Under the pieces are notes generated by a model, which was not told the DNA's origin, ran no database searches, and saw only the letters and a list, made by a program, of their open reading frames with translations. A program made the position numbers and the translations under genes. Below, in pieces: positions 23,936 through 34,931 of a DNA stretch of 64,000 bases. The stretch covers positions 826,024,503 through 826,088,502 of the forward strand of contig CM062819.1 in NCBI GenBank assembly GCA_031772625.1. The letters are read 5' to 3'. Position 1 is the first letter of the stretch. The number at the start of each line of letters is the position of its first letter. The DNA is from Pinus tabuliformis. Lineage: Eukaryota; Streptophyta; Pinopsida; Pinales; Pinaceae.

Positions 23936-26900
23936 GGGAACCTGTTCCTATATACCTTGTATCTGTGCAAACTTTTCTTCAATAGAGGATGCAATGATGA
24001 ATGCCTCATCTATCCATGGTTGTACGCACACCTTCAAAACAACTTCCTTGTGTCGAGCAGCATCCACCTTCTCCTTCATCGCTTTTTCCTACTGCATCCG
24101 TACGACGCTCTGTGTAAGGGAAATCATCTGCGTAGTCCCTTTTATCTCATCATATTTCTGTTGCAACTTGCACGCCTATGTTTCTAGGTGTTGTATGTTT
24201 GGGTCCTCCTGCAGAGTGGTGAGAACCTCAAACGACTCTTCAAATAGCTCGGTTGATTCTTTCACTATGTTTTTCATCTCAGCTATGGCTACTGTAATCG
24301 CACTGACACACTGTTCCTTAAACTCCAACAGCGTTGAAGGCTGCACCTTCAATTGTAGCTTGGGTATTTGAAGGTTCAGCTCCAGTTGAACCTTGGCCAT
24401 ATCTTCCTTAGCCTTGCGCAACCCTGCTACTAGTTTCCAAATGCGCACCTCCACTGGTTCCTCTGCTTGGATGTACAACTCTAGGACCATCTAGCAGGCT
24501 TCATCAACCACTTGCACAATATGCTGGTTCTGCACCACTACCTCATCACGCTGCGGGATGAATTGTTTGATGTTGATGAGATGCTCGCTCATGACCTGGA
24601 GCGCGTGACCCTCCCTAGCTCGCAATTCTACAATAACTCTGTCCTTCAAAACATAGAGTGTCTCCCAAGGGAGCGCAACAATATTTATCCCAACTCCCTT
24701 CAATGCACTAACCATAGGCCTATTGGCCTAATTTCTGTAACCAGTGCTCCCTCTGGCAGCACTATAGTGTTGGTCATGCGGGCACATAACATTTCCTCAG
24801 TCGCTGTCATGCCTAGTGCGAGGCGGGTTGATAGAGTACCAGCCTATTGAGTGCGCACTTGCAACTCCTATATCTGTGCTCAGAGAGCCCCCAACACGAT
24901 CTGGTGTTCCTCCGCAAACTACTAAAGGGCCTTCGTGGTGACTTCCCACATCGTCTCCCTAATGTCATGTAGATCCCCCTCAGTGAGGGTGATCGGGTCA
25001 AAAGAAGTCTTTGAGGCCTTTGACTTTTTCTATGGCCCTACCTACTCTCTCGGGCACTGTCGCTTCAGCTGTGTGGATGCTTTCTGTGGGTCTGCGCCAC
25101 CTTACTCTATATCTATTTCCTATTCGAGTGAAGGCAACTTCTGGCCTTCACACTCCTTCTCAGGTACCTTCTACTACTGTTCTTCTGTCTTTGCAGCGTC
25201 TCGCGCCACCTGGTCCTTCACTGCTGCCGCTTCATTACGACGCTTCTCTGCCAACTACACCATCCATAGTTTTTCCTCCTTTTTCCTCTGTGCAACGAAC
25301 TTCTCTTCTTCCACCACGGAGCTGGCTAGAGTGCACCACTTCGATAGCCATGACTCAAGCATGAAAACTATGATGTCATCCATCACCAGGTAAGGTAGCT
25401 CATGCCACGTCTTCACGGGGTCCTTCCGTGCCCTAATATAAACATGGAGGAAGTCCACCTTGAACTCCACGAATCTCTGTAGACTGTTATAAATAGTGGG
25501 CGATAACCGTGGCTTGCAGTTATTCCCCATTATCATGTTCATCTCCATGAACACACAGAATATCTTACTGTCTTTGATCCTCTACGCATCATTGGTTGCC
25601 CACAGTGATGCATACTTCATTGATTCTGGAAGATCCTATACAATCGTTGGGAACTGGCTATCCGTGGGCAATTCCCAAGCCACCAACACTATGGATAGAA
25701 GAAGCCATGCATAGTGGAAAGTCTTCCCCTGCTCTTGTACCTCACGGTAGTTCTCCAGGAACACCCTCCACAAGTAATCTGCCCAGTTAAATTGGACCCC
25801 TTCTGTGCATTACACGGAAAGTGCAACCACCAGCGCAGGCACCTCATCCATGTGGCACTTCCGCATAACCTTCCTAGCCAATATCTGTGTTGCGACTTTG
25901 ACCATCGCATTGTTGATGATGGAAATTGTGTACCCTCTCTTCTTCTTCTCCAGCTTGAATTTCTTCTTCGTGGCCTCCGCAATGGCCAAATCATCATTTT
26001 TACCCTCTGAGATATTCGCTGGATTCTCCCCTTTGCAAGGGAGCTAGGTAATTCTGTGGATTAAGTGGTCTATGATGGGGATGGGCTCCTACAGCCACAA
26101 GCACCCATCATGCACCAAGCAGAGCAGCCGCCTGATGACAAAAATAGTCACTCGGGGGCATTGGTAATGCGGCACCCAGAGCAGATTTAATAGTCCAGCC
26201 TTCTCCACACCTCATAGCCATTAACGCAGTTCCAACTCTATAACTCTCGGTGGTGTGTTTTTCTTCTGGCACATAAGCTGCGTGGTTGCCAAATGTGGAA
26301 TTTCTCGTGGTCCATAAGATCTTAGTATTCAAATTTTAATACCGGCACTTGCCCCAAGTGCGCTCCGTAAAAAATGATGTCATTGGGGAGCAGCGGGGTC
26401 TGTAGAGAACTCTTGCTCTCATCTAGGTCCTTGGGCACCCTTGCTTTCCCCTTCTGTGGAGGAACATACATAGGCAGTCTGGTTAGAGGGTCCGCACACT
26501 GGGTTTCCACCTCCATCTCTACGTCCTCTTCCTCCTCTACCAAGATTTCTTCAAAGTCTTCCTCCTCCTCACTAGCTTCCAAATTGATTACCTTCTCCTT
26601 TTCTTCCATGGTGAGCCTTGTCCTTAACAGATTCCTGGGGGACACATGCACCAGGACCATAGGATGCTTGTCTTTCTTAGGTCTTAGCATGCGTGGTGAT
26701 TTAGGGATTTTTGCAACTATGTCGGCACTTTCTGGGGATTCTCCTACCATAAGGACCTGCGCGGCCTCCTCAGCGATCGTTACTCTGGTATCCAAGGCTT
26801 CCTCAAGTGCTGCCATACTGCTATTCCACAATTATCTCAATGGCTCGGGAAAGTTCTCAAACAATGCCTTCGACTTCAAAAGATCAAACAAATCTGGGTT

Positions 26901-26990
26901 CATGAATCTCTGGGTGTGCAACAGCACAATTCTCAAATGGCCATGTGTTGTTTGCTAGGTAGCCCTTTGCAAGTTATAACACATTTTGAA
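23936..26990 (-). pseudogene. extra 3' ORF of element B (downstream of integrase)
   Basis: A long decayed coding stretch on the minus strand, absent from A. The N-terminal part (about 26945-26322) reads RIVLLHTQRFMNPDLFDLLK, ALEEALDTRVTIAEEAAQVL, an acidic run (EASEEEEDFEEILVEEEEDV) and PLPNDIIFYGAH-like text. The middle (25990-25255) has YAWLLLSIVLVAWELPTDSQ, EFKVDFLHVYIRARKDPVKT and HELPYLVMDDIIVFMLESW. A charged coiled coil follows (KEEKLWMVQLAEKRRNEAAA). The lower third (24850-23940) is a degenerate helical region. I do not recognise a named family. The position between integrase and 3' LTR is that of the env-like or other accessory ORFs of Athila/Tat elements. Confidence 0.6.
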
Positions 26991-27250
26991 TTTGAATTTG
27001 ACTATTTCCCCCACATTCGATCCATTAATGCTCCCTTGGCAGAAGATTTTCCCAAATCTAGCCCATAAAGTTCACCTTAAATGCTTGCCACCTGCTCCAT
27101 TTGGTCTTAAACCAAGCATCACATTATGAATAGTGACTGTAATGGTTACTTTCCAGCCAACCTGCGCGGTAGCATAGCTACCCTCCCGTTGTCACCGATC
27201 CTATGACACTTCACTACTTCGCGCAGTCCTGACATCGTGCAACTCCCGGG
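26991..27250 (-). other. spacer before the B extra ORF
   Basis: Lies between the integrase end and the start of the extra ORF of B. No motif was seen. It is part of the roughly 3.3 kb missing from A. Confidence 0.4.
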
Positions 27251-27840
27251 TAGAGTAGTTTATAGTCCTACACCTCCTTTCAGCTACCTGGAGCACTAAG
27301 ACTGTGTCCCCTGTAGCTAGTCAAATGGCCAGGCCACCTGGGTATGGCTTCAAATGACTACTATTTACTTTTCCTGCAAAGAGTTCACCATTTAATTTCA
27401 CCAACTACACCACGCCACCATCTGTGATCTCCTTAATAACATATGGTCCCATCCAATTCATTTTGAGCTTCCCTGGGAATTTATCAAACTTATTATCATA
27501 TAACAATACCAAATCGTTCACCTTAAAGGTGTGCAACTTAATATGTCGATCGTGCCAAGCCTTTTCGCGTTACTTTTGCACTTGCTGGTGGAATCCAGCC
27601 AAAAACCATTCTTCTTCGAGCTCCTCCAACTGCATGAGCCTCTCCTCGAGGGCTCCACGGTCCATCATACCTGTGAGAACTACTATGCACAGACTAGGCA
27701 CGATGTACTCCATTGGCATTATGACTTCTACTCCATAGAAAATCCTAAAAGGTGTTTGTCATGTCAGTTTCTTGCATGTCGTCTTATAAGCCTGTAATAC
27801 TATAGGTATGCACAAGTCCCAATCACTTTGCTACACGTTG
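27251..27840 (-). pseudogene. integrase C-terminal remnant of element B
   Basis: Homologous to A at about 14918-15490. The minus strand has the FKVNDLVLLYDNKFDKF-type C-terminal domain near 27530-27480 and the end of the catalytic core. The core itself with its Asp residues is missing. Confidence 0.75.
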
Positions 27841-28467
27841 CATACCTTGTTGAACACTTCTGCATGGAGAACCTTTTGTGCAATTGTTCTTCCTACATAC
27901 TATCTTTCCAGCATGAGGACCATTTTCACATTTTCCCCCCTAACACATGCTTATTGACCATACCTCTCAGCACAGAGTTCATGTGCATCTGCGTAGGTTG
28001 TTTTCTATATGCCTGCGCCCACCTATCCAGATGTGCGCAGAGATCATCTTACCCATCGTACTTATCTGTCAATCACACCCTAGGCTTCCCAAATTGTGTG
28101 TGCATCATCCTTCTACATTCGTGCCAGTCGTCAAAGCTCCTTTTGTGCATACCCCACCACCTTGCAGACGTAGTGGGCAGTACCCAAACCAAGGCCTAGA
28201 AGCATTTCTTTTCCAGCACCTCCCTTTCAAATTTATCCAAGAAGGTATCTACCTAACTTAATCCATCATAAGCAGGCTGATCTCTTATTTTTGTCGATAC
28301 ACAGCGCAGTGACCTTTTCATCATATTACAATTAAGCATAGTTACCTCATGTAACCGATTCTGCCATCGCTCCATCTCCTCATCTGAATCCGAAGTACAG
28401 GAGCTTTCGTGCTCTCATGCAATCCATCCATCCACAGTGGGATTCACTCAGTCCTAGTTTCACGCTG
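27841..28467 (-). pseudogene. shuffled pol remnants of element B
   Basis: Short pieces joined end to end, each matching a different part of A: about 27865-27930 matches the zinc-finger region (A near 15935), about 27940-27990 matches RNase H (A near 16365, including NKHVLG), and 28010-28460 matches the second gag-like region (A near 18110-18560). RT and most of RNase H and integrase are absent. The joins imply at least three separate deletions. Confidence 0.7.
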
Positions 28468-28925
28468 TTATCTTATAATGGAGTCCAGATTATCATCACT
28501 TTCATAGTCATGCACTAGCTTTGTATAGCGTGATCCTTTAGTAGGGTCCAGGGGTATAACTACGTGTAGTGACTTCTTCTCAAAAATCATCTTGTGCTTC
28601 TTCAGATTAATCACCCCGTTCATGTTAGTGGCCCAATCAATTCCTAAGAGCGCAGGGTAGGGATTGTTATCGTCAACAATCTCTATCGCTTCAAAGTATG
28701 CTAGCGTGCTCGCTCCCTTAATGTCCATGATTATTCCCTACAGTCGCCCCATGGGTATTATCTTCTGTTGGTCCACCATTCGCAATTGAATAGGAGACGA
28801 TTATAGCATAGGTCTCCCCATTCGCTCTCATGTATGCTTCTGTAGAACATTTGCATCTGATCCTAAATCCAGAATTACTTGGTCCATTTCATATTCTCCA
28901 ATATGCATGGTTAACCTCATTTCTC
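28468..28925 (-). pseudogene. protease remnant of element B
   Basis: Minus strand 28728-28468 reads IKGASTLAYFEAIEIVDDNN and LLGIDWATNMNGVINLKKHK, the C-terminal protease part as in A. The upstream active-site region (28920-28790) is recognisable from the nucleotide match to A but carries stops. Confidence 0.8.
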
Positions 28926-31294
28926 TTCCCATCCTTGTCTTATGCTTTCCAATCTTTTGGAATACACGTGGTTCTCCTGGCATGGTCCCAACGCATCTAT
29001 TAATGAGTTCCTATAATCCTTTTATAGCCTTACTGTCACATAGTAACTTCATACATGTTTCCAGGGATGTCATGAGAATGGATGGGTCCATCTTTGGCTC
29101 CAGTCTATCTTTGCTTCCTGAAGTGGAGGCCTCCGCAAATCTCTTCTTAGCTTCCATGAAAGTTTCCTGAGCACGCTCCAAATCAAACTCCGCTTCTTTT
29201 GTCGAAGCTTTGTAAACCCAAGTACTATCTCCTGGTTGTTTGCCTTTGTCATCTCCTGTTGTGATTCCACTTCAAAGCACAATGTTCACATTTGGATCTT
29301 CCTCGCATGGCTCAAACCTCATCATTTGTAGGTTCTGAGTCGGGGGAGGTGGTAGCGCTCCTTTGTCACGTCTCTTAGCTATCAGCATAGGAAAATATTT
29401 TGTCTCATGATCAAACAAGTTGCAATATAAACACGATGGACACGTTGCGTTCGTACAGTAGTTGGAATAATGTCCTGGCCCTCTGCAACTGTAGCATATT
29501 AACTGATTGTGACCTCTTCCAAGTCCTCCTCCACCTTGGCCTCATCTGCACCCCTGAAATCTTGTTCACACCACTCCTGCATTCTGGTCTAGGGGCCACG
29601 AATCGGCTTGAACTCTGTAAGTGGGAATTCTATCCATCATCAACTCATAGCTTCTACAAGTGCGCTCATCGTGTCCCACCGACCTACAAAAGTTATAGAA
29701 CAATTGCTGCAAATTTTGTGTATACTTCTGTAACAAATGGCAGTTGTACGTAGCATGTTTTCCTCCTATTTGAAAAATTGCGCACCACAAAGCAGGCACT
29801 ACACTAGGTCCTGCTTGTGCTTCCAGCCTTAATGGCATTGGTCCTCCTCCCATGAGGTAATTTGCGAACATTAGGTAGTGGTCCTTATCATGACCCTGAC
29901 CCTTGCATTTTATGCACCACACCTCTTCGCGCACTTCTAGTCGAGTTGTTCTGTCCTGTTTCAGACTCTACATCTCCAAACATAAATTCTTCAGCTATGC
30001 ATGGATTTGCTGAACTCCTAAGTTAGGATCCTGGATTAGGGTCTCATGTAGCCTCATTGTGATCTCTAATTCCTCTGCCTGAGTCATTAGCTTCTGTTGT
30101 GATAGCACACTCCTTAAATGTGGCGTTAGCGACACTACAAACCACTCGTGGTGTTGTCCATCTGTCAGATTCATATTAGCTTCACGAATCATACACTTTA
30201 GCCTCTGATCCAACTCCCAAGGAGTCTCACCTGTTAGCATCATAATCTCTTTGAATCCAATGATCAACTGTGCTTCAAACTTTGGCCTACTAAATTCTCT
30301 GTTTAACACTGCTAGGATATCTAGGATCCCCGCATTTTGATTATCATTGGAGTGCTTAATATACTAGGTTAGTGTGCAGTCTTGTAGGGTACTAACCAGT
30401 GTCACTTTCTTTATATTGTCATTTGTAACTCCTTGTGCTTCCCATACAGCTCTTACAATGAACCAAAATTGGTCTAGATCCTCATTTCCCAATCCCTTGA
30501 ACACAAGCAACTTTATCGTGCTTGCCATATTGAATCGCGGTGGTGGCGGAGGTGGTACAGGTGAAGATGGAGGTGATGGCGGTGAAGCTAGTGGTGGTGT
30601 CAGTGGGGGTGGTATTCGTGGAATTCTTTGCCTTATCATATGGATCACACTTCGCGGCGAGACCTTCGCAAGCTCTTCCTCATCCCCTCGCAGAGGTGAA
30701 ATCAAGGGGCTATTTTCTGGTCCCTTACTTCCTTCATTCCTGTAAGCTTTTCCACTTCGCATAGCTCCAAACATCAAGGTAATTGCATAACCCTCTTTTC
30801 GCACAATAACATTTCAATCCAAGTATTCAGAGACTTTACATACTTACCTCACAGTCCTTTCAGAAAGTGTCACTCTGCCTCACTATAGTTGACTGAAGTG
30901 TCGACTGCGAACTCAGTAATGAACCCTCCTATAATCCGATCGAGCCAATGATCAACGGCACGCGTGATATTATCCTCCGATGCTTCCAATCTTCACACTA
31001 AATTTGGGGTCCACGCAATAGGACCATCTAGCTTCCACCTTCCTTGGCTATCTTCTAGCTTGGTGATCCACTCGTATAGCTCAGTAGGGAAAGGCAAAGA
31101 AGATTTCATGGATTTCTGTGTATAGGTAGTAGTCTAACCACTCTTCTTTTGACAGTCACGGATTCATGTTCTCCTATGCCGCGAACTCGTGAATTCTTCT
31201 ATCCAACTAGCCTTCGATTTCCTTTTAAGTTGGATTCCATTGATACGACATCAGACATCTCTATGCATATTCCAGTCTTGACAACGTAAAAATT
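28926..31294 (-). pseudogene. gag: gag of element B
   Basis: Better preserved than in A. The minus strand shows a Pro-rich linker (PPPLTPPLASPPSPPSSPVP near 30620) and the capsid N-terminal half (TIKLLVFKGLGNEDLDQFWF, IRAVWEAQG equivalents near 30530-30430). The C-terminal half at 30309-29995 reads REFSRPKFEAQLIIGFKEIM, ETPWELDQRLKCMIREANMN and SVLSQQKLMTQAEELEITMR. Knuckle region: VWCIKCKGQGHDKDHY (last Cys lost), then degenerate copies near 29490 and 29430. The first segment after the LTR (31258-30930) equals the A start region but has several stops. Confidence 0.82.
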
Positions 31295-31731
31295 TATTGG
31301 TTTGATGGGGCCTGACCCGGTTTAGAGTTAATTAGTCAAAAAAATCCCAACACTACTGGCCCTTTCGGCATCAGCCCGTAGAGCGCAGACTGAAGTCTCA
31401 CCCAAAGCAGTATGGGGTGATGTTGGAACCAAGTTTCCTCACCCTTGAGATGTCTTAGGTGTCGATTTAGTCAAACTATTCCTACCTTCGCGCAGGTCAC
31501 TTTGCGCATTGTGCTGACCTCCGAGACCTTCACGATCTATTATAATTGCCTTCGCACAACCCTGACAAGGGGCTGAGGTGATTTCATGCTACTATGGCAG
31601 TGATCTGCATTATTTCCCTAAATTATACCATGGATCTTACTTATCTTCTTACAAAGTTTAGTTAACTTTGCATAAACAGATATCTGATCTTGCATTCACT
31701 TATTCAACATATTCATATAGGTTCGCACACC
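31295..31731 (-). repeat. truncated 5' LTR of element B
   Basis: Starts TATTGGTTTGATGG (mutated TGTTGG) and follows the left LTR for 437 bp, to GTTCGCACACC. After that the sequence is unrelated. The promoter part is missing, so this copy could not start an RNA from a normal 5' LTR. Confidence 0.88.
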
Positions 31732-32355
31732 TTCGTTCAGTCAACACATGCAAAATCGGTTGTCCTCTCACATGTGGCTATAGTCAACTCAAAGATAGAG
31801 GAGTAGGACAAGAAGTGGTTAGCTGCAGATCTACAAGGTGAGAGCTGATTATGAGGAGTGGGAAATGATGAGGTGGTAGTGTTGACCAACAGTTCAAAAA
31901 TGGCAACGTACCTCTACTGCCAGCACACCACCTCACCCCAAAACACCATAAAGGGAAATAAAACATCATTCACATGCATTCCTGCATTCCATCTCCTCGA
32001 AACTCCCTCACTCAAGTCTCTTTCATAACTCTGACCACCCTCCAGAAGTAAGAAGCCATCGTTCTGCACATGAATTCCTATAGGATACAGTCTATAGGAT
32101 CAGTCTACATGATACATAGAGGCAGTCTATAGGATAGGCATAGAAGAGTTCAAGAGGGGATATCATGAGAATTGTCCACTTCCACCATTCTAAAGAGGTA
32201 GGCTCTATCATTCCATCCCCATTTACAAGAAAATGATCCATAATTTAGCAACTGTGAGAGGTGAATTACATACACAGTTAACTCTGTTTTTCTCCTGCAT
32301 TTAAAAAAGAAATTTTGTCAACCCTCTCATTTTCTCCTCAAGCTTCACAAGCAAG
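31732..32355 (+). other. Athila-derived spacer between deletion breakpoint and 3' ORF
   Basis: No gene. It includes a small tandem array at 32088-32149 built from ctataggatacagt/ctataggatcagt units of 13-14 bp. The expected end of integrase is not present. Confidence 0.5.
32088..32149. repeat. 13-14 bp minisatellite
   Basis: The phrase cagtctataggat and its variants recur four times in 62 bases. Confidence 0.7.
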
Positions 32356-34892
32356 ATGACAGGAAGGTTTAATAGGAGAGAACCCACAAACACTCTAAGG
32401 ATACAACAAAACCCCTAGGTGATTGAAATCTTTACAAGACACAACTGGATGGGGTTTTTCAAAAAATTCACAAGGTATGATGATGAGGTGGCTCAATAAT
32501 TTTCTCATTCCTCACTCCACATAGAAGACTCCATGCCACTGTTTTAGTTAGAGGCCTCACTATAGATCTCACCCCAGAGCTCATTAGTAGGGTCACCACA
32601 CTTCCCCTAGGAATTCCATGGAGAAAAGAAGACAAAGGAGACAGTTAGGTGGCAAAAAGGAAATTCTTTTTACAAGGTGAAGAACCTACTGAGGACAAAA
32701 ATGGAGTAAGGAGGGACCCATCGAGTGAGGTAGGCTACCAGCTCATCAAATATATCTCATGTGAGGGTAGATATAGTGTTGTTTCTGGCTACCATTTCAG
32801 GATCTTTGAAGAATTAAAATTTGGGGTAGAAACACCAATTCACCAAAGACTCAACATACCTTATTTCTTAATGCAATCACTCATAGACTCCAGCAACAAA
32901 GTAAAGGAAGGGAATTCCCAACAATTGGCTCAGCATGGGTTGATTAGGATCATCATTGAGGATTCCCTCCAAAACCTCAGAATCCCTATAACATGTTCAT
33001 TCTTCAGAGACTTGCCAACAAAGGAAGACATCAAAACCCTCACTTATGCTATTAGTCCTTCTGTTAATGAGGAGGAGGAAAAACAGGAAGAAGAATATAT
33101 AGAGCTAGATAAGGATGATATGGATGAAGAAGAAGCTGACATAGAGGAACATGATGAAGCAAAAGAAGAAGAGGGAGAAGAGAAGGATGATGATGATGAA
33201 ACAGACGAGGAAACTAAGGAAGAAACTGATGGAGATGAGGAAGAGCCACAAGAGGAAGAAGATAGGAAAAACAGGGAGGAAGAAGGCATTGAAATAGAAA
33301 GAGAAGAACACAAGGAGGAGTCACCTAGGGTGTCTCCAGAGGCCATTGAGAGGGAGACAGCAGCTGCCCTCACTGCTCTTAGCACCCTAGTCAAGCAAAA
33401 AGGAAAAGGAGGGAGGAAAACCCCACTATATTCCATAACAAGAAAGAGCACAAGAAAAACAAGGAAGCCACAAATATCAACAAAAATTCCTATTGAGATT
33501 GAAGATTCCCCTACACCAAGAGACAAAATGCCTTCCCCTAAGTCACCAATCACCATTGTAAGGAGGCCTAGTACCATATCAACTTCCTCAAAGGGTAACG
33601 CCATCCTACAGGATCCACAACAAAACCTACAAGAAGCAAAAACAATCCTACAAGATACTTTGTTGAAACTACACGAAGCACAAAAATTGGAAAGCAATGT
33701 AGGGGAGTAGCAAGAAATAAAAGAAGAAGACCCAGATACAAAGGAACCAAGCCCCCAACCTAACCTGGACTCCTACTACCGGTTTATTGAAGGAGGCATG
33801 GTAATACCTCAAAAATTTTCCATCCCATTGTTTTTCAAACTTGAGAAGGAGAGGGCCATAACCCACCAATGGATGCAAATCGCCAAGTCAAAAGGGGTGG
33901 AAGGCATCGAGCACATGGAAGAGAAACTCAAAGTAATGAGCAAAGAGCTAAGTGGCTTAAGGGACAGAGAAGCAATAGTGAGAGATCAACTTGAGAGGGA
34001 AAATGCATAGCTGAGGGGACAACTACAGGAAAGGGAGAACCAACTAGCATGTATAGCTAGCCTCTCCTTGGAGGCCATTCAATGTAGGATGCCAGCTAAA
34101 TCCTATGCTCTTTACCTCAAATAACAATGGCTGTAGTTTCAAATTAAAACACTATCACAAAGGGGCACCATGCCATTTCAGGACTACAGGTAGTTTATTG
34201 ATCTTTGTGATCAAAGTACACTAGAGGATAGGGCCAAAATGGTTCAGTTTCATTTGCACAACATGGCCCTCACATACATGAATGTTTGGGATCCTAATGC
34301 CAAGCTAGGAGATCTACAATTAATGGCTTTGTCATCATGGATGAACCATGAGGAATCAAGGGCTGTAGAGATTAAAAGAATATTAACCAGAGAGAAAAAT
34401 GAACCTCTTCTTATCAGAGTTGAACAATCAAATCCCATGGCCCTAATCAGCACCCATAATTTGATTACAAATGATCCTCAATTGGCACCTAGATATCTTG
34501 CTGCCCAAGAGCAAGTAATTTCACATTTTGAGTATATGTTTAGGCTGCTAGGAGATGACAGTATACATGCATGCCTAAGGATATGGAATCCACTACCACA
34601 CATCTTGAAGATTAGAGAATATCACTTCCCTTAAAGGTTGAGAGAGGGACTCAACAGGACACCTATGTATAATCAATCAATGCAAAGGTTAAAGGTCAAT
34701 TAGATAGGCCTAAAAATCAGTCCACCACTACTCTTAGGGATGCTAGAAGGAAGAAAAGAAGAAGAAGAAAAGAGGCATTGGGAAGAAGTAGAAAAGAAAG
34801 TAGGCTTCTATGCACAAGAAGAAGAGACCACAGCAGAGGCATTGGATGTCAGAGAGGCTACCAGAGCCATGAAGGACATGGACATTGACTAA
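32356..34892 (+). pseudogene. extra 3' ORF of the Athila-like element (acidic, coiled-coil protein)
   Basis: The start is at ATG 32356 (MTGRFNRREPTNTLRIQQN). One frameshift near 32515 leads into a frame that stays open from 32649 to 33710, and the same frame then continues with in-frame stops at 33708, 34008, 34122, 34632 and 34701 until a final stop at 34890. The first third is a globular domain (YISCEGRYSVVSGYHFRIFE, RLNIPYFLMQSLIDSSNKV, LAQHGLIRIIIEDSLQNL). A very acidic run of about 75 residues (33060-33300) follows, then a basic stretch, a coiled coil (KLKVMSKELSGLRDREA) and a C-terminal domain (VISHFEYMFRLLGDDSIHAC). The globular part resembles residues 180-270 of the ORF at 56309-57889. 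It is placed like the Athila ORF downstream of pol. The function of this class is not established. Confidence 0.75.
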
Positions 34893-34920
34893 GTTTCTCA
34901 GAGGATAAGCAACACTTTCA

Positions 34921-34931
34921 GTAGGGGGTGA
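34921..34931 (+). promoter_or_regulatory. polypurine tract of the Athila-like element
   Basis: GTAGGGGGTGA directly precedes the 3' LTR. The last three bases repeat the LTR start, so the exact boundary could also be 34929. Confidence 0.7.

Larger units (their letters stand above)
22759..31731 (-). mobile_element. Ty3/gypsy LTR retrotransposon B, sister of A, pol-deleted
   Basis: Same family and orientation as A, inserted 413 bp away in the same integrase gene. The left LTR is complete (22759-23758). The right LTR (31295-31731) lacks its last roughly 560 bp, and the Athila integrase tail beyond it is also gone, so one deletion removed both. B keeps gag, protease and the extra 3' ORF. Its pol is reduced to short pieces of the second gag-like domain, RNase H and integrase joined by at least three internal deletions. 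The left target flank is TTAAC (22754-22758); the right one is lost. Confidence 0.88.

Noticed and set aside
33044-33697. Serine-rich open frame of 217 codons on the minus strand
   Set aside because: It is the antisense of the Glu/Asp-rich repeat of the Athila 3' ORF. Ser runs arise from reading GAA/GAG codons backwards.
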